Position numbers and translations under genes: made by a program. Under the pieces are notes generated by a model. The model was not told the DNA's origin, ran no database searches, and saw only the letters and a list, made by a program, of their open reading frames with translations. Below are positions 48,235 through 60,052 of a DNA stretch of 64,000 nt, in pieces (within the stretch, counting starts at the first letter, position 1; each line of letters starts with the position of its first letter). This DNA is from Bradyrhizobium sp. 132 (GTDB lineage: Bacteria > Pseudomonadota > Alphaproteobacteria > Rhizobiales > Xanthobacteraceae): NCBI RefSeq assembly GCF_023074185.1, contig NZ_JADPKY010000143.1, positions 1 to 64,000 on the forward strand. Reading direction: 5' to 3'.

Positions 48235-49938
48235 ATGACTATGATCGGTTGGCTCCAGATCATTCTCTTCTGCGTCATTATCGTCGCGCTCGCAAAGCCG
48301 CTCGGCTGGTACATGACGCGCGTGTTCAATGGCGAGCGGACGTTCCTGTCGCCGGTGCTGCGCCCCATCGAGGCCGGCATCTACTGGTTCTCCGGCGTTG
48401 ACGAGAAGCGCGAGCAGCATTGGCTGACTTACACGGTCGCCATATTGCTGTTCCACGTCGGCGGATTCCTCATCATCTACGGCGTGATGCGGCTTCAGGC
48501 CGTGCTGCCGTTCAATCCGGCGGGACAGGGGGCGGTGGCCGAGGATCTGTCCTTCAACACCGCAATCTCGTTCATCACCAACACCAACTGGCAGAACTAC
48601 GGCGGCGAAAGCACGCTGTCCTATCTCGTACAGATGCTCGGCCTGACGCACCAGAACTTCCTGTCGGCGGCAACCGGCATCGCGCTGGCGGTGGCTTTGA
48701 TCCGCGGCTTCTCACGCGCCTCGGCGCGCACTGTCGGCAATTTCTGGGTCGACGTTACCCGCACGACACTCTACGTATTGCTGCCAATCTGTGTCGTCTA
48801 CACGCTGTTCCTGGTGTGGCAGGGCATGCCGCAGACGCTCGGCGATTATGTCGAGGCGACCACGCTCGAAGGCGCCAAGCAGACCATCGCGGTCGGGCCG
48901 GTCGCCTCGCAGGTCGCGATCAAGATGCTGGGCACCAATGGCGGCGGCTTCTTCAACGCCAATGCCGCGCATCCCTTCGAGAATCCGACCGCGCTGTCGA
49001 ACTTCATCCAGATGCTGTCGATTTTCGCGCTCGGCGCTGCGCTCACCAACGTGTTCGGTCGCATGGTCGGCAACCAGCGCCAGGGCTGGGCGATTCTCTC
49101 CGTGATGGGCGTGCTGTTCCTCGCCGGTGTCGCCGTCACCTATTGGGCCGAAGCCAACGGTACCTCGACGCTGCATGCGCTCGGCCTGACCGGGGGCAAC
49201 ATGGAGGGCAAGGAGGTGCGCTTCGGCATCGTCGCGTCCTCGCTGTTCGCCGTGATCACGACGGCGGCGTCCTGCGGGGCGGTCAACGCGATGCATGACA
49301 GCTTCACCGCGCTCGGCGGCATGATTCCGTTGATCAACATGCAGCTCGGCGAGATCATCGTCGGCGGCGTCGGCGCTGGCCTTTACGGCATGCTGCTGTT
49401 TGTGGTGCTCGCGATCTTCGTGGCGGGCCTGATGGTCGGCCGCACGCCGGAATATGTCGGCAAGAAGATCGAGGCGCGTGAGGTCAAGATGGCGATGCTC
49501 GCGATCCTGGTGCTGCCGCTGATGTATCTCGGCTGGACCGCGGTCGGCGTGGTCTATCCGGCGGCGGTCGCCTCGATGGCGAATGCCGGACCGCACGGCT
49601 TCACCGAAGTGCTCTACGCCTTCACCTCGGCGACCGGCAACAACGGCTCGGCCTTCGCGGGCCTCACCGGCAACACGTTATTCTACAACCTTACGCTGGC
49701 AAGCGCGATGTTCGTCGGCCGCTTCTTCATGATCGTCCCTGCGATGGCGATTGCGGGCTCGCTGGCCGCCAAGAAATCGATCGCGCCGTCGGCGGGCACA
49801 TTCCCGACCACGGGCGGACTGTTTGTCGGGCTTGTCGTCGGCGTGATCCTGATCATCGGCGGCCTGACTTTTTTCCCGGCGCTCGCGCTCGGCCCGATCG
49901 TCGAGCATCTGGCGATGAACGCCGGTAACCTGTTCTGA
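48235..49938 (+). CDS. kdpA: Potassium-transporting ATPase K+-binding subunit KdpA
   Basis: 567 residues with ten or so membrane helices. The four selectivity-filter repeats are visible: TNTNWQNYGGEST, GTNGGGFFNANAAHPFENP, ASCGAVNAMHDSF and ATGNNGSAFAG. KdpA selects K+ and hands it to KdpB. ATG 48235 follows AAGGG; ATG 48241 is also in frame. Part of kdpFABCDE. Confidence 0.97.
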   Translation: MTMIGWLQIILFCVIIVALAKPLGWYMTRVFNGERTFLSPVLRPIEAGIYWFSGVDEKREQHWLTYTVAILLFHVGGFLIIYGVMRLQAVLPFNPAGQGAVAEDLSFNTAISFITNTNWQNYGGESTLSYLVQMLGLTHQNFLSAATGIALAVALIRGFSRASARTVGNFWVDVTRTTLYVLLPICVVYTLFLVWQGMPQTLGDYVEATTLEGAKQTIAVGPVASQVAIKMLGTNGGGFFNANAAHPFENPTALSNFIQMLSIFALGAALTNVFGRMVGNQRQGWAILSVMGVLFLAGVAVTYWAEANGTSTLHALGLTGGNMEGKEVRFGIVASSLFAVITTAASCGAVNAMHDSFTALGGMIPLINMQLGEIIVGGVGAGLYGMLLFVVLAIFVAGLMVGRTPEYVGKKIEAREVKMAMLAILVLPLMYLGWTAVGVVYPAAVASMANAGPHGFTEVLYAFTSATGNNGSAFAGLTGNTLFYNLTLASAMFVGRFFMIVPAMAIAGSLAAKKSIAPSAGTFPTTGGLFVGLVVGVILIIGGLTFFPALALGPIVEHLAMNAGNLF

Positions 49939-49955
49939 TTGTTGGAGCGACCTCC

Positions 49956-52070
<2,115 letters not shown>

Positions 52071-52073
52071 CCC

Positions 52074-52159
52074 CGTCATTGCGAGGAGCGAAGCGACGAA
52101 GCAATCCAGACTGCCTCTGCGGAAAGACTCTGGATTGCTTCGCTTCGCTCGCAATGACG
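52074..52159. repeat. Palindromic repeat between kdpB and kdpC
   Basis: CGTCATTGCGAGGAGCGAAG at 52074-52093 with CGAAGCAATCCAGA pairs with TCTGGATTGCTTCG and CTTCGCTCGCAATGACG (to 52159), an imperfect long stem with a short GC-rich loop. This is the same family as the repeat split by the IS66 element. Inside an operon it can form a stable RNA stem that lowers downstream expression or protects the upstream message. Confidence 0.85.
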
Positions 52160-52178
52160 GAAGAAATAGGAGAAACAC

Positions 52179-52784
52179 ATGCTCAGAGAAATACGCCCCG
52201 CCATCGTCCTCCTGCTGGTGCTCACCGTCATCACGGGTCTGGCCTATCCGCTCGCAATGACGCCTATTGCCGGCGCGCTCTTCCCCGCACGGGCGCAGGG
52301 CAGCCTGATCGAGAAGGACGGCAAGGTCGTTGGCTCCGCCCTGATCGGGCAGGAGTTCAAGGACGACAAGTACTTCCACGGCCGTCCCTCGGCGACGTTG
52401 GCGCCAGACCCGAATGATTCGACCAAGACGGTGCCGGCACCCTACAACGCGGCCAATTCGGGCGGATCCAATCTCGGTCCGACCAGCAAGGCGTTGGCGG
52501 ACCGGCTGAAGGAAGACGTGGACAAGCTCAGGGGCGAGAATTCCAACGCCGCGGTGCCGGTGGACCTGGTGACCACTTCGGCCAGCGGTCTCGACCCGGA
52601 CATCTCGCCGGAGGCGGCACAATTCCAGGTACCGCGCGTCGCCAAGGCCCGAAATATGCCGGAGGACACGTTGAAGCAGCTGGTGGCCTCCGCGACCCAA
52701 GGTCGTTTGCTCGGCCTGCTTGGCGAACCCCGCGTTAACGTATTGGCGCTGAACCTCGCGCTCGATCGCGTGGCCGCGAAGTAG
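52179..52784 (+). CDS. kdpC: Potassium-transporting ATPase subunit KdpC
   Basis: 201 residues with one N-terminal helix (PAIVLLLVLTVITGLAYPLAM) and a periplasmic domain. GSALIGQEFKDDKYFHGRPSA, SGGSNLGPTSKAL and PVDLVTTSASGLDPDISPEAAQFQVPRVAKAR are the conserved KdpC blocks. It is required for assembly and K+ affinity. AGGAG lies before ATG 52179. Confidence 0.96.
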   Translation: MLREIRPAIVLLLVLTVITGLAYPLAMTPIAGALFPARAQGSLIEKDGKVVGSALIGQEFKDDKYFHGRPSATLAPDPNDSTKTVPAPYNAANSGGSNLGPTSKALADRLKEDVDKLRGENSNAAVPVDLVTTSASGLDPDISPEAAQFQVPRVAKARNMPEDTLKQLVASATQGRLLGLLGEPRVNVLALNLALDRVAAK

Positions 52785-52824
52785 CCGTCTAGGCTCGTGG
52801 CATCAGGGTGATTATACTGGCACC

Positions 52825-55548
52825 ATGGTCCGAGAGCGCCGCGATCCCGAACAACGTCCGTCGCCCGAGGCGCTGCTGGAAGCAGCGCGCAGGGAGGAGA
52901 GTGCGAGCGGCAAGCTGAAGATCTTCGTCGGCGCCGCTCCCGGCGTCGGAAAGACCTATGAGATGCTGCAAAGCGCACATGCCAGGCGCAAGGCTGGCAT
53001 CGATGTCGTGGTCGGCTTCGTCGAGACCCATGGCCGCGCCGAGACCGAGGCGCTGGTGCGCGGACTGGAGGTGATCCCGCGCAAGAAGCTCGACTATCGC
53101 GGCCAGATGGTCGAGGAGATGGACCTCGATGCCGTGATCGAGCGCCGGCCGAAAATCGCGCTGGTCGACGAGCTCGCCCACACCAACGGTCCCCTTTGCC
53201 GCCATCCCAAGCGCTATCTCGACGTCGAGGAGCTGCTGTCACACGGCATCGACGTCTATACCGCCGTCAACATCCAGCACATCGAGAGCCTGAACGACGT
53301 CGTTGCCCAGATCACCCATGTGCGGGTGCGCGAGACAGTGCCGGATTCCATATTCGACCGCGCCGACGCGATCGAGCTGATCGACCTCACGCCCGACGAT
53401 TTGATCCAGCGCCTGAAGGAAGGCAAGGTCTATGTTCCCAAGCAGGCGGAGCGGGCGCTGGAGCATTATTTCTCGCCGGGCAACCTCACCGCGCTGCGCG
53501 AGCTCGCTTTGCGGCGCACGGCCGAACGGGTCGACGAGCAACTTCTCAGTCACATGCAGGCGAATGCGATCTCGGGCCCCTGGGCCGCCAGCGAGCGCAT
53601 CCTCGTCTGCGTCAGCGAAGATCCGCGCGCGGCTGGCCTCGTGCGTTACACCAAACGGCTCGCCGACCGGCTGCACGCGCCGTTCACCGCGGTTTCGATC
53701 GAGACGCGGCGGTCCCTGCAATTGTCGGATGAGCAGCGCGATCGGCTGGCCGACACGCTCCGGCTCGCGGAATCGCTCGGTGGCGAGGCGCTGACGATTC
53801 CAGGCGTCGGCCGCCGCCTCGCGGACGACGTCGTCAACTTCGCGCAGGGCAACAACGTCACCCAGATCGTGATCGGCAAGTCGACGCGCTCGCGCTGGTT
53901 CGAGATGACGCGCGGCTCCGTCGTGCATGATCTGGTGCGCCGGTCCGGCAATATCAGCGTTCACGTTATTCCCGGCGACGAGCTCACGAGCGAGCCGGCG
54001 CCGAAGACGGCGGTGCAGACGGCAGCGCGATCAGACCCGTTCGATGCCCGGCCCTATCTGAAGGCGCTCGGGATCACCGCGCTTGGTCTTGCTGCCGCCG
54101 TCGCCATCAAGCCGTATGTCGGTATCGAAAACGTTGACCTGATGTTCCTCAGCGCCGTGGTGACCGTTGCCGTGCGCCACGGATTGTGGCCGTCGTTGCT
54201 TGCGAGTGTCGCGGCGTCGCTTTCCTACAATTTCTTCTTTCTGCCGCCGGTCTATACCTTCACGATCACCGATCCGACCAATGTCGCGGCGTTCTTCTTC
54301 TTCATGCTGATTGCGTTCGTGGTGTCGAATGTCGCCGGGCGGGTCCGCACCCAGGCTGACACCGCGATCGGCCGCATCAGGACCACCGAGCAGCTCTACG
54401 CTTTCAGCCGCAAGCTCGCCGGCACCGGCACGCTCGACGACGTGCTGTGGGCGACCGCCTACCAGATCGCGCTGATGCTGAAAGTCCGTGTGGTGCTGCT
54501 GCTGCCGGAGGAAGGCCTGCTCACGGTGAAATCAGGCTATCCGCCCGAGGACGATCTCGATCAGGCTGACCTTGCCGCCGCCAACTGGGCCTGCAGCAAC
54601 GACCGCCCCGCAGGCCGCGGCTCGGACACGTTGCCGGGCGCAAAACGGCTGTTCCTGCCGATGCGCACCGGGCGCGGCCCGATCGGCGTCATCGGCATCG
54701 ACAACGACCGCACCGGCCCGTTGCTGACCCCGGACCAGCGCCGCCTGCTCGATGCGCTGGTCGACCAGGGTGCGCTGGCGATCGAGCGCGTGCTGCTGGT
54801 TGAGGACGTCGATCGCGTCAAGCGCACCGTCGAATCCGAGCGGTTGCGTTCTGCATTGTTGACCTCGATCTCGCATGATTTGAAGACGCCGCTCGCATCC
54901 GTGCTAGGTGCGGCCTCGACCATGCGCGATCTCGCCAGCGCGCTCTCCGACACCGAGAAGCGCGACCTGCTTGCCACGGTGATCGACGAATCCGAACGGC
55001 TCAACCGCTTCATCGCCAACCTGCTCGACATGACCAAGCTTGAATCCGGCGCCATCGTGCCCAACACCGCGTTGCACGATCTCGGCGAGATCGTCGGCAG
55101 CGCGCTGCGGCGTGCAGCCAAGATCCTCACCGCCCACAAGGTCGAACTGGTGTTGGCCGCAGACCTTCCCATGCTCCAGCTCGATGCGGTGCTGTTCGAG
55201 CAGGTGCTGTTCAACTTGCTCGACAACGCCGCCAAATATTCGCCGCCCGACACGACGGTCTCGATCCGCAGCCGGCGCGGCGGCGATCACGTGATTCTCC
55301 AGATTGCCGACGAGGGCGACGGCATTCCGCCCGAGGAGCTCGAGAGCGTGTTCGACAAGTTCTATCGCGCGCAGAAGGGGGATCATGTCCGTCCCGGCAC
55401 CGGGCTCGGGCTCGCCATCTCCCGCGGCTTCGTCGAGGCGATGCGGGGCACGATCTCGGCCGCGAATCGCAGCGACCGGAACGGTGCGGTACTGACCATC
55501 CGTCTGCCGATTCCGGTCCAGACCCAGGCATTGGACACCGCTGCATGA
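52825..55548 (+). CDS. kdpD: Osmosensitive K+ channel histidine kinase KdpD
   Basis: 907 residues. The KdpD domain at 25-240 has the Walker-like GAAPGVGKT (36-44) and a universal-stress domain to about 390 (IVIGKSTRSRW). Four membrane helices (DUF4118) lie around 410-500, then GAF to about 660, HisKA with His684 in SISHDLKTPL and HATPase with FNLLDNAAKYSPP and GTGLGLAISRGF. It senses low K+ or turgor and phosphorylates KdpE. It is the normal length. The end overlaps kdpE (ATGA). Confidence 0.96.
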   Translation: MVRERRDPEQRPSPEALLEAARREESASGKLKIFVGAAPGVGKTYEMLQSAHARRKAGIDVVVGFVETHGRAETEALVRGLEVIPRKKLDYRGQMVEEMDLDAVIERRPKIALVDELAHTNGPLCRHPKRYLDVEELLSHGIDVYTAVNIQHIESLNDVVAQITHVRVRETVPDSIFDRADAIELIDLTPDDLIQRLKEGKVYVPKQAERALEHYFSPGNLTALRELALRRTAERVDEQLLSHMQANAISGPWAASERILVCVSEDPRAAGLVRYTKRLADRLHAPFTAVSIETRRSLQLSDEQRDRLADTLRLAESLGGEALTIPGVGRRLADDVVNFAQGNNVTQIVIGKSTRSRWFEMTRGSVVHDLVRRSGNISVHVIPGDELTSEPAPKTAVQTAARSDPFDARPYLKALGITALGLAAAVAIKPYVGIENVDLMFLSAVVTVAVRHGLWPSLLASVAASLSYNFFFLPPVYTFTITDPTNVAAFFFFMLIAFVVSNVAGRVRTQADTAIGRIRTTEQLYAFSRKLAGTGTLDDVLWATAYQIALMLKVRVVLLLPEEGLLTVKSGYPPEDDLDQADLAAANWACSNDRPAGRGSDTLPGAKRLFLPMRTGRGPIGVIGIDNDRTGPLLTPDQRRLLDALVDQGALAIERVLLVEDVDRVKRTVESERLRSALLTSISHDLKTPLASVLGAASTMRDLASALSDTEKRDLLATVIDESERLNRFIANLLDMTKLESGAIVPNTALHDLGEIVGSALRRAAKILTAHKVELVLAADLPMLQLDAVLFEQVLFNLLDNAAKYSPPDTTVSIRSRRGGDHVILQIADEGDGIPPEELESVFDKFYRAQKGDHVRPGTGLGLAISRGFVEAMRGTISAANRSDRNGAVLTIRLPIPVQTQALDTAA

Positions 55549-56234
55549 GTGCTGCCCCGATCAAGGTGCTGGTCATCGACGACGAGCCGCCGATCCGCAA
55601 ATTGCTGCGGATGGGACTCTCGACGCAAGGCTATGAGATCCTGGAGGCGTCGAACGGCAAGATGGCGCTGGAAAAGCTGGTCGAAGAACCCGCGCTGATC
55701 ATTCTTGATCTCGGCCTTCCCGACATCCAGGGCCATGAGCTGCTGCGCACCATCCGGGCCCGCGATGAAGCTGTGCCGATCGTGGTGCTGTCGAGCCGCG
55801 GCGACGAGGCCGGCAAGGTGCAGGCGCTCGATCTCGGCGCCGACGATTACCTGACCAAACCGTTCGGTATGGACGAACTCCTGGCACGTCTGCGCGCCGC
55901 GCTGCGGCACCAGCTTCAGGTCCAGGGCGAGCGCCCGGTGTTCCGCACTGCTGACCTCTCCGTCGATCTGGTGCGCCGCATCGTCAAGGTCGGCGAGCGG
56001 GACGTCAAACTGTCGCCGAAAGAATACGATCTCCTGCGCGTGCTGGTGCAGCACGCCGGCAAGGTACTAACCCATCGCTTCCTGCTTAGGGAGCTCTGGG
56101 ACGAATTGACGGATGCGCAATACCTGCGCGTCTATGTCCGCCAGCTCCGCCAGAAGATCGAGGCCGATCCGGAACGGCCGCAATATGTGCTGACGGAGAC
56201 CGGGATCGGATATCGGCTAAGGGCGGGGGATTGA
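55545..56234 (+). CDS. kdpE: Response regulator KdpE (OmpR/PhoB family)
   Basis: 229 residues. The receiver domain has Asp12-Asp13, phospho-acceptor Asp55 in LIILDLGLPD and Lys in YLTKPFG; the C-terminal winged helix has VKLSPKEYDLLRVLVQHAGKVLTHRFLL and YVRQLRQKIE. It activates kdp in other bacteria by binding direct repeats near 11-base spacing, which the two-box element upstream of kdpF could provide. Translationally coupled to kdpD. Confidence 0.97.
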   Translation: MSAAPIKVLVIDDEPPIRKLLRMGLSTQGYEILEASNGKMALEKLVEEPALIILDLGLPDIQGHELLRTIRARDEAVPIVVLSSRGDEAGKVQALDLGADDYLTKPFGMDELLARLRAALRHQLQVQGERPVFRTADLSVDLVRRIVKVGERDVKLSPKEYDLLRVLVQHAGKVLTHRFLLRELWDELTDAQYLRVYVRQLRQKIEADPERPQYVLTETGIGYRLRAGD

Positions 56235-56245
56235 CTTTCTATCCT

Positions 56246-56350
56246 CTTCCTGAGGAGCGCGGAACGCGCGTCTCGAAGAATGAAGGCCTGACTGCAACAG
56301 CGAGGCCTGCATGGTTCGAGACGGCGCTTCGCGCCTCCTCACCATGAGGG
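56246..56350. repeat. Composite palindromic repeat between kdpE and ku
   Basis: CTTCCTGAGGAGCGCGGAAC and GCGTCTCGAAGAATGAAGGCC on one side and GGCCTGCATGGTTCGAGAC, GGCGCTTCGCGCC (56323-56335) and CTCCTCACCATGAGG on the other form a mosaic of stems. It is a common Bradyrhizobium-type intergenic element and sits between convergent genes, so it probably serves as a terminator for both. Confidence 0.65.
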
Positions 56351-56376
56351 GAGAGAGTGAGGCGCGCGGCGAAGAG

Positions 56377-57261
56377 CTAACCCGCTCTTCTCTGCCGCGA
56401 CGTCGACCGGTTCGCCTTCTTCGCTGCTCGCGCTCGCCCCGACGCACGGCGCGCGTGGGACTTCGCCGTCTTTTTTTCCCCGCCGCGTCCCTTCAAGCTC
56501 TGCTTCAGCGCATCCATCAGGTTGACGACGTTGCTCGGCTTCTCCTCAGGCTCCGGCAGTTCGATTGTCTTGCCGCTGGCCTTGCGCTTCACCAGTGCCT
56601 TTAGCGCGTTCTCGTATTCGTCCTTGAACTTGCTGGGGTCGAAATGCGCCGCCTTGGTCTGGAGGATATGGCCGGCGAGCTCCACCATGTCCTTGGTGAT
56701 CTTCGGGCTCTTGATGTCGTCGAAGAACTGGTCCTCGTCGCGCAGCTCGTACGGGAAGCGCAGCGTGGTGCCGAGCAGGCCCTTGCCAAGCGGCTCGATC
56801 GCGATGATATGCTCGCGATTGGTGAGCACGATCTTGGCGAGCGCCACGCGGTCCTGGTCCTTCATGGCATCGCGGATCACGGCAAAGGCGTCGATCGCAG
56901 CCTTTCCGTCGGGCGCGACATAATAGGGATGGTTGAGATAGCGCTGGTCGATCTCGTCGCTCGGCACGAAGCTTTCGATGTCGATGGTGTGGTTGCTCTC
57001 GATCTGGACCGCTTCAAGCTCCTCCGGCTCGATCTCGACATATTTGCCCTTGCGTAGCTCGTAGCCGCGTCCTTTCTGATCGCTCTCGACGACGTCGCCG
57101 GTCTCGGCGTCGATCATCTGCTGCTTCAATCGGTTGCCGGTCTCGCGGTTGATCATGTGAAACCGCGTCTTCTCGGCCGCGGTGGTCGCCGGATAAAGCA
57201 CAACGGGGCAACTGACCAGCGAGAGCTTCAACGTTCCCTTCCAATAGGCGCGCGGTGCCAT
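56377..57261 (-). CDS. ku: Non-homologous end-joining protein Ku
   Basis: 294 residues from ATG 57261. The bacterial Ku core starts MAPRAYWKGTLKLSLVSCPV, with HMINRETGNRLKQQM, ESDQKGRGYELRKGKYVEIEPEEL and DQFFDDIKSPKITKDMVELA. The C-terminal 60 residues are Lys/Arg/Ala-rich (KSHARRASGRARAAKKANRS), the DNA-binding extension usual in this group. A homodimeric ring binds double-strand ends and recruits LigD, encoded divergently 118 bases away. Confidence 0.96.
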   Translation of the reverse strand: MAPRAYWKGTLKLSLVSCPVVLYPATTAAEKTRFHMINRETGNRLKQQMIDAETGDVVESDQKGRGYELRKGKYVEIEPEELEAVQIESNHTIDIESFVPSDEIDQRYLNHPYYVAPDGKAAIDAFAVIRDAMKDQDRVALAKIVLTNREHIIAIEPLGKGLLGTTLRFPYELRDEDQFFDDIKSPKITKDMVELAGHILQTKAAHFDPSKFKDEYENALKALVKRKASGKTIELPEPEEKPSNVVNLMDALKQSLKGRGGEKKTAKSHARRASGRARAAKKANRSTSRQRRAG

Positions 57262-57290
57262 TCCGTTCTCCAGCGTCTTCGAGTCATTTT

Positions 57291-57323
57291 GGAACCCCAA
57301 CCGTCCCGCCGGGTTTTGGTTCC
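57291..57323. promoter_or_regulatory. Nearly palindromic bidirectional EcfG-type promoter for ku and ligD
   Basis: On the plus strand GGAAC (57291-57295) is followed after exactly 16 bases by GGTT (57312-57315); on the minus strand GGAAC (57323-57319) is followed after exactly 16 bases by GGTT (57302-57299). The consensus for the alphaproteobacterial general-stress sigma factor is GGAAC-N16/17-CGTT, so each has one mismatch in the -10. Starts would lie 30-40 bases before ku and 60 before ligD. Confidence 0.55.
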
Positions 57324-57379
57324 GGGTGGGTTGCGGGCCGTGATAGGCTTTCACGCCAAAAGAGAATCCGGGATCAGTC

Positions 57380-60052
57380 GTGCTGCAAAAGCTCTCTAAG
57401 TATCGACAGAAACGTGATTTCGAGAAGACACCGGAGCCGTCGGGCAAAACAGCAGTGGTGCGCTCGAAGCAGCGACGCTTCGTGATCCAGAAGCACGATG
57501 CGACGCGACTGCACTACGATCTACGGCTCGAGTTCGACGGAGTCTTCAAGTCCTGGGCGGTGACGAAAGGGCCCTCGCTCGACCCGCACGACAAGAGGCT
57601 GGCCGTCGAGGTCGAGGACCACCCGCTCGACTATGGTGACTTCGAGGGCACCATTCCGGAGGGCCAGTATGGCGGCGGCACGGTCATGCTGTGGGACCGC
57701 GGCACCTGGGAATCCGAGGATCCCGAACGCGGGTTCAAGAAGGGCGACCTCAAGTTCACGTTGCATGGCGAGAAGCTGCACGGCAGCTGGGTGCTGGTGC
57801 GCATGCGCAACGACCGCACCGGCGGGAAGCGCACCAATTGGCTCCTGATCAAGCACCGCGACGAACATGTTCGTGAGGGCGCAGACAACGACATTCTCGA
57901 GGAGGACAAGTCGGTCGCCTCCGGCCGCGCGATGGATCAGATCGCCGGAGGCAAGGGACGCGCGCCAAAACCGTTCATGCTGGCGAAGGGCGCCAATGCC
58001 AAGGCCGACGCGGTCTGGCAGTCCAATCGGGCCGAAGAAGCGAAAGGGCGCACGGTCAAGCCGGCGCCGCGCGCGGCGTTGAAGACCGGCAAGACGGCAA
58101 AGAAGAAAGCCACGACCGCGACCGCGAAGAAGGCGGCGGAGATACCGGATTTCGTGGCGCCGCAGCTCTGCACGTCGGTCGAGCGCCCGCCGGGTGGCGA
58201 TGGCTGGTGTCACGAGATCAAGTTCGACGGCTACCGCGTGCAGCTTCGGGTCGAGGGCGGCGAGGCGACGTTGAAGACGCGCAAGGGCCTCGACTGGACC
58301 GGAAAATTCGCAAGTATTGCGAAGGAAGCAAGCGCGCTGCCGGACGTGATGATCGACGGCGAGATCGTCGCGCTCGACCATAATGGTGCGCCGAACTTCT
58401 CCTCGCTCCAGGCAGCACTATCGGACGGAAAGACCGAAAATCTCATCTTCTTCGCCTTCGATCTCCTGTTCACCCAGGGACTCGATTATCGCCGCCTGCC
58501 GCTCGGTGAACGGAAAGACCTCCTCAAGGAACTGCTGGAAGCACGCAAGAAGAAATCGAGCCAGATTCGTTATGTCGAGCATTTCGAAAGCGGCGGCGAT
58601 GCGGTGCTGCAATCGGCCTGCAAGCTCGAGCTCGAAGGCGTTGTGTCGAAGAAGCTCGATGCGCCTTACCGTTCGGGGCGGACAGAAAGCTGGACCAAGG
58701 CAAAATGCCGCGCCGGCCATGAGGTCGTGATCGGCGGCTGGAAGACCACCAACGGCAAATTCCGCTCGCTGATGGCCGGCGTGCACCGAGGTGATCATCT
58801 CGCCTTCGTCGGCATGGTCGGCACCGGCTTCGGCGCCGACAAGGTCAAGCGCATCATGCCGTCGTTGGAGGCCATGGAGGCCAAGCAAAGCCCCTTCGGC
58901 GGCAAGAATGCGCCGAAAAAGACGGGCGAGGTGCACTGGCTGAAGCCGGAGCTCGTGGCCGAAATTGAGTTCGCCGGCTTCACCGCCGACGGCAATATCC
59001 GCCAGGCCGCCTTCAAGGGTCTGCGGCAGGACAAGCCGGCGGAGGAGGTCGAGGCCGAAACGCCCGCCGATACCGAGCTTGCCGAGCCTTCCATCAGGTC
59101 ACGGGGCAGAACCAGGCCTGCCGCCCCGCCGAAGGCAAGCGGCGGTGCCGAGGTGATGGGCGTCGTGCTCTCCAAGCCGGACAAGGAGTTGTGGCCGGAC
59201 GGCGGCGACGGCGAGGGCGTGACGAAACTCGATCTCGCGCGCTATTTCGAGGCGATCGGTTCCTGGATGATCGAGCATATCAAGGGCCGTCCCTGCTCAA
59301 TCGTGCGTGCGCCTGATGGCATTGGCGGTGAGAAGTTCTTCCAGCGCCACGCCATGCAGGGCACCTCGAATCTGATCGAACTCGCCAAGGTCTCAGGCGA
59401 TCGCAAGCCCTATCTGCAGATCGATCGCCTCGAGGGGCTCGCGGCCGTGGCGCAGATCGGTGGCGTCGAGCTGCATCCCTGGAATTGTGCGCCAGGTGCT
59501 TATGACACGCCGGGCCGGCTGGTGTTCGATCTCGATCCGGCGCCGGATGTTAATTTTCCCGAGGTCGTCGATGCGGCCAAGGAGATGCGGCAGCGCCTCA
59601 CCGATGTCGGCATGGAGAGTTTTTGCAAAACCACCGGCGGCAAGGGCCTGCATGTGGTCGTGCCGCTGCTCCACGGCGCACGGGACAAGGTGAGCTGGAA
59701 GGAGGCAAAGGCGTTCGCGCAAGGGGTCTGCCAATGGATGGCGGATGACGAGCCCGAGCGCTATCTGCTCAACATGTCGAAGAAGCTGCGCGACGGGAAG
59801 ATTTTTCTGGACTATCTGCGCAACGATCGGATGTCGACGGCGGTGGCGCCGCTCTCCCCCCGCGCACGAGATGGCGCAACCGTGTCGATGCCCGTCACGT
59901 GGGCGCAGGTAAAGAGCGATCTCGATCCGAAGCGATACACGGTGCGGACGGTACCCGGATTGCTGGCGCGATCGAAGGCGTGGGATGGCTACGACGATGC
60001 AGCCGCGTCGATCAAGGCGGCGATCAGGAAGCTCGCAGGGAAAGTGAAGTAG
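57380..60052 (+). CDS. ligD: Multifunctional ATP-dependent DNA ligase LigD
   Basis: 890 residues in three domains. The N-terminal 3'-phosphoesterase has FVIQKHDATRLHYDLRLEF and DHPLDYGDFEGTIPEGQYGGG (34-110). The ligase domain has its adenylated Lys281 in EIKFDGYRVQL and DGEIVALD. The C-terminal primase-polymerase (about 590-885) has GVTKLDLARYFEAI, FDLDPAPDVNF and TTGGKGLHVVVPL. The phosphoesterase-ligase-polymerase order is that of Pseudomonas and Rhizobiales LigD. GTG start at 57380. It seals breaks held by Ku and can fill ends. Confidence 0.96.
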   Translation: MLQKLSKYRQKRDFEKTPEPSGKTAVVRSKQRRFVIQKHDATRLHYDLRLEFDGVFKSWAVTKGPSLDPHDKRLAVEVEDHPLDYGDFEGTIPEGQYGGGTVMLWDRGTWESEDPERGFKKGDLKFTLHGEKLHGSWVLVRMRNDRTGGKRTNWLLIKHRDEHVREGADNDILEEDKSVASGRAMDQIAGGKGRAPKPFMLAKGANAKADAVWQSNRAEEAKGRTVKPAPRAALKTGKTAKKKATTATAKKAAEIPDFVAPQLCTSVERPPGGDGWCHEIKFDGYRVQLRVEGGEATLKTRKGLDWTGKFASIAKEASALPDVMIDGEIVALDHNGAPNFSSLQAALSDGKTENLIFFAFDLLFTQGLDYRRLPLGERKDLLKELLEARKKKSSQIRYVEHFESGGDAVLQSACKLELEGVVSKKLDAPYRSGRTESWTKAKCRAGHEVVIGGWKTTNGKFRSLMAGVHRGDHLAFVGMVGTGFGADKVKRIMPSLEAMEAKQSPFGGKNAPKKTGEVHWLKPELVAEIEFAGFTADGNIRQAAFKGLRQDKPAEEVEAETPADTELAEPSIRSRGRTRPAAPPKASGGAEVMGVVLSKPDKELWPDGGDGEGVTKLDLARYFEAIGSWMIEHIKGRPCSIVRAPDGIGGEKFFQRHAMQGTSNLIELAKVSGDRKPYLQIDRLEGLAAVAQIGGVELHPWNCAPGAYDTPGRLVFDLDPAPDVNFPEVVDAAKEMRQRLTDVGMESFCKTTGGKGLHVVVPLLHGARDKVSWKEAKAFAQGVCQWMADDEPERYLLNMSKKLRDGKIFLDYLRNDRMSTAVAPLSPRARDGATVSMPVTWAQVKSDLDPKRYTVRTVPGLLARSKAWDGYDDAAASIKAAIRKLAGKVK

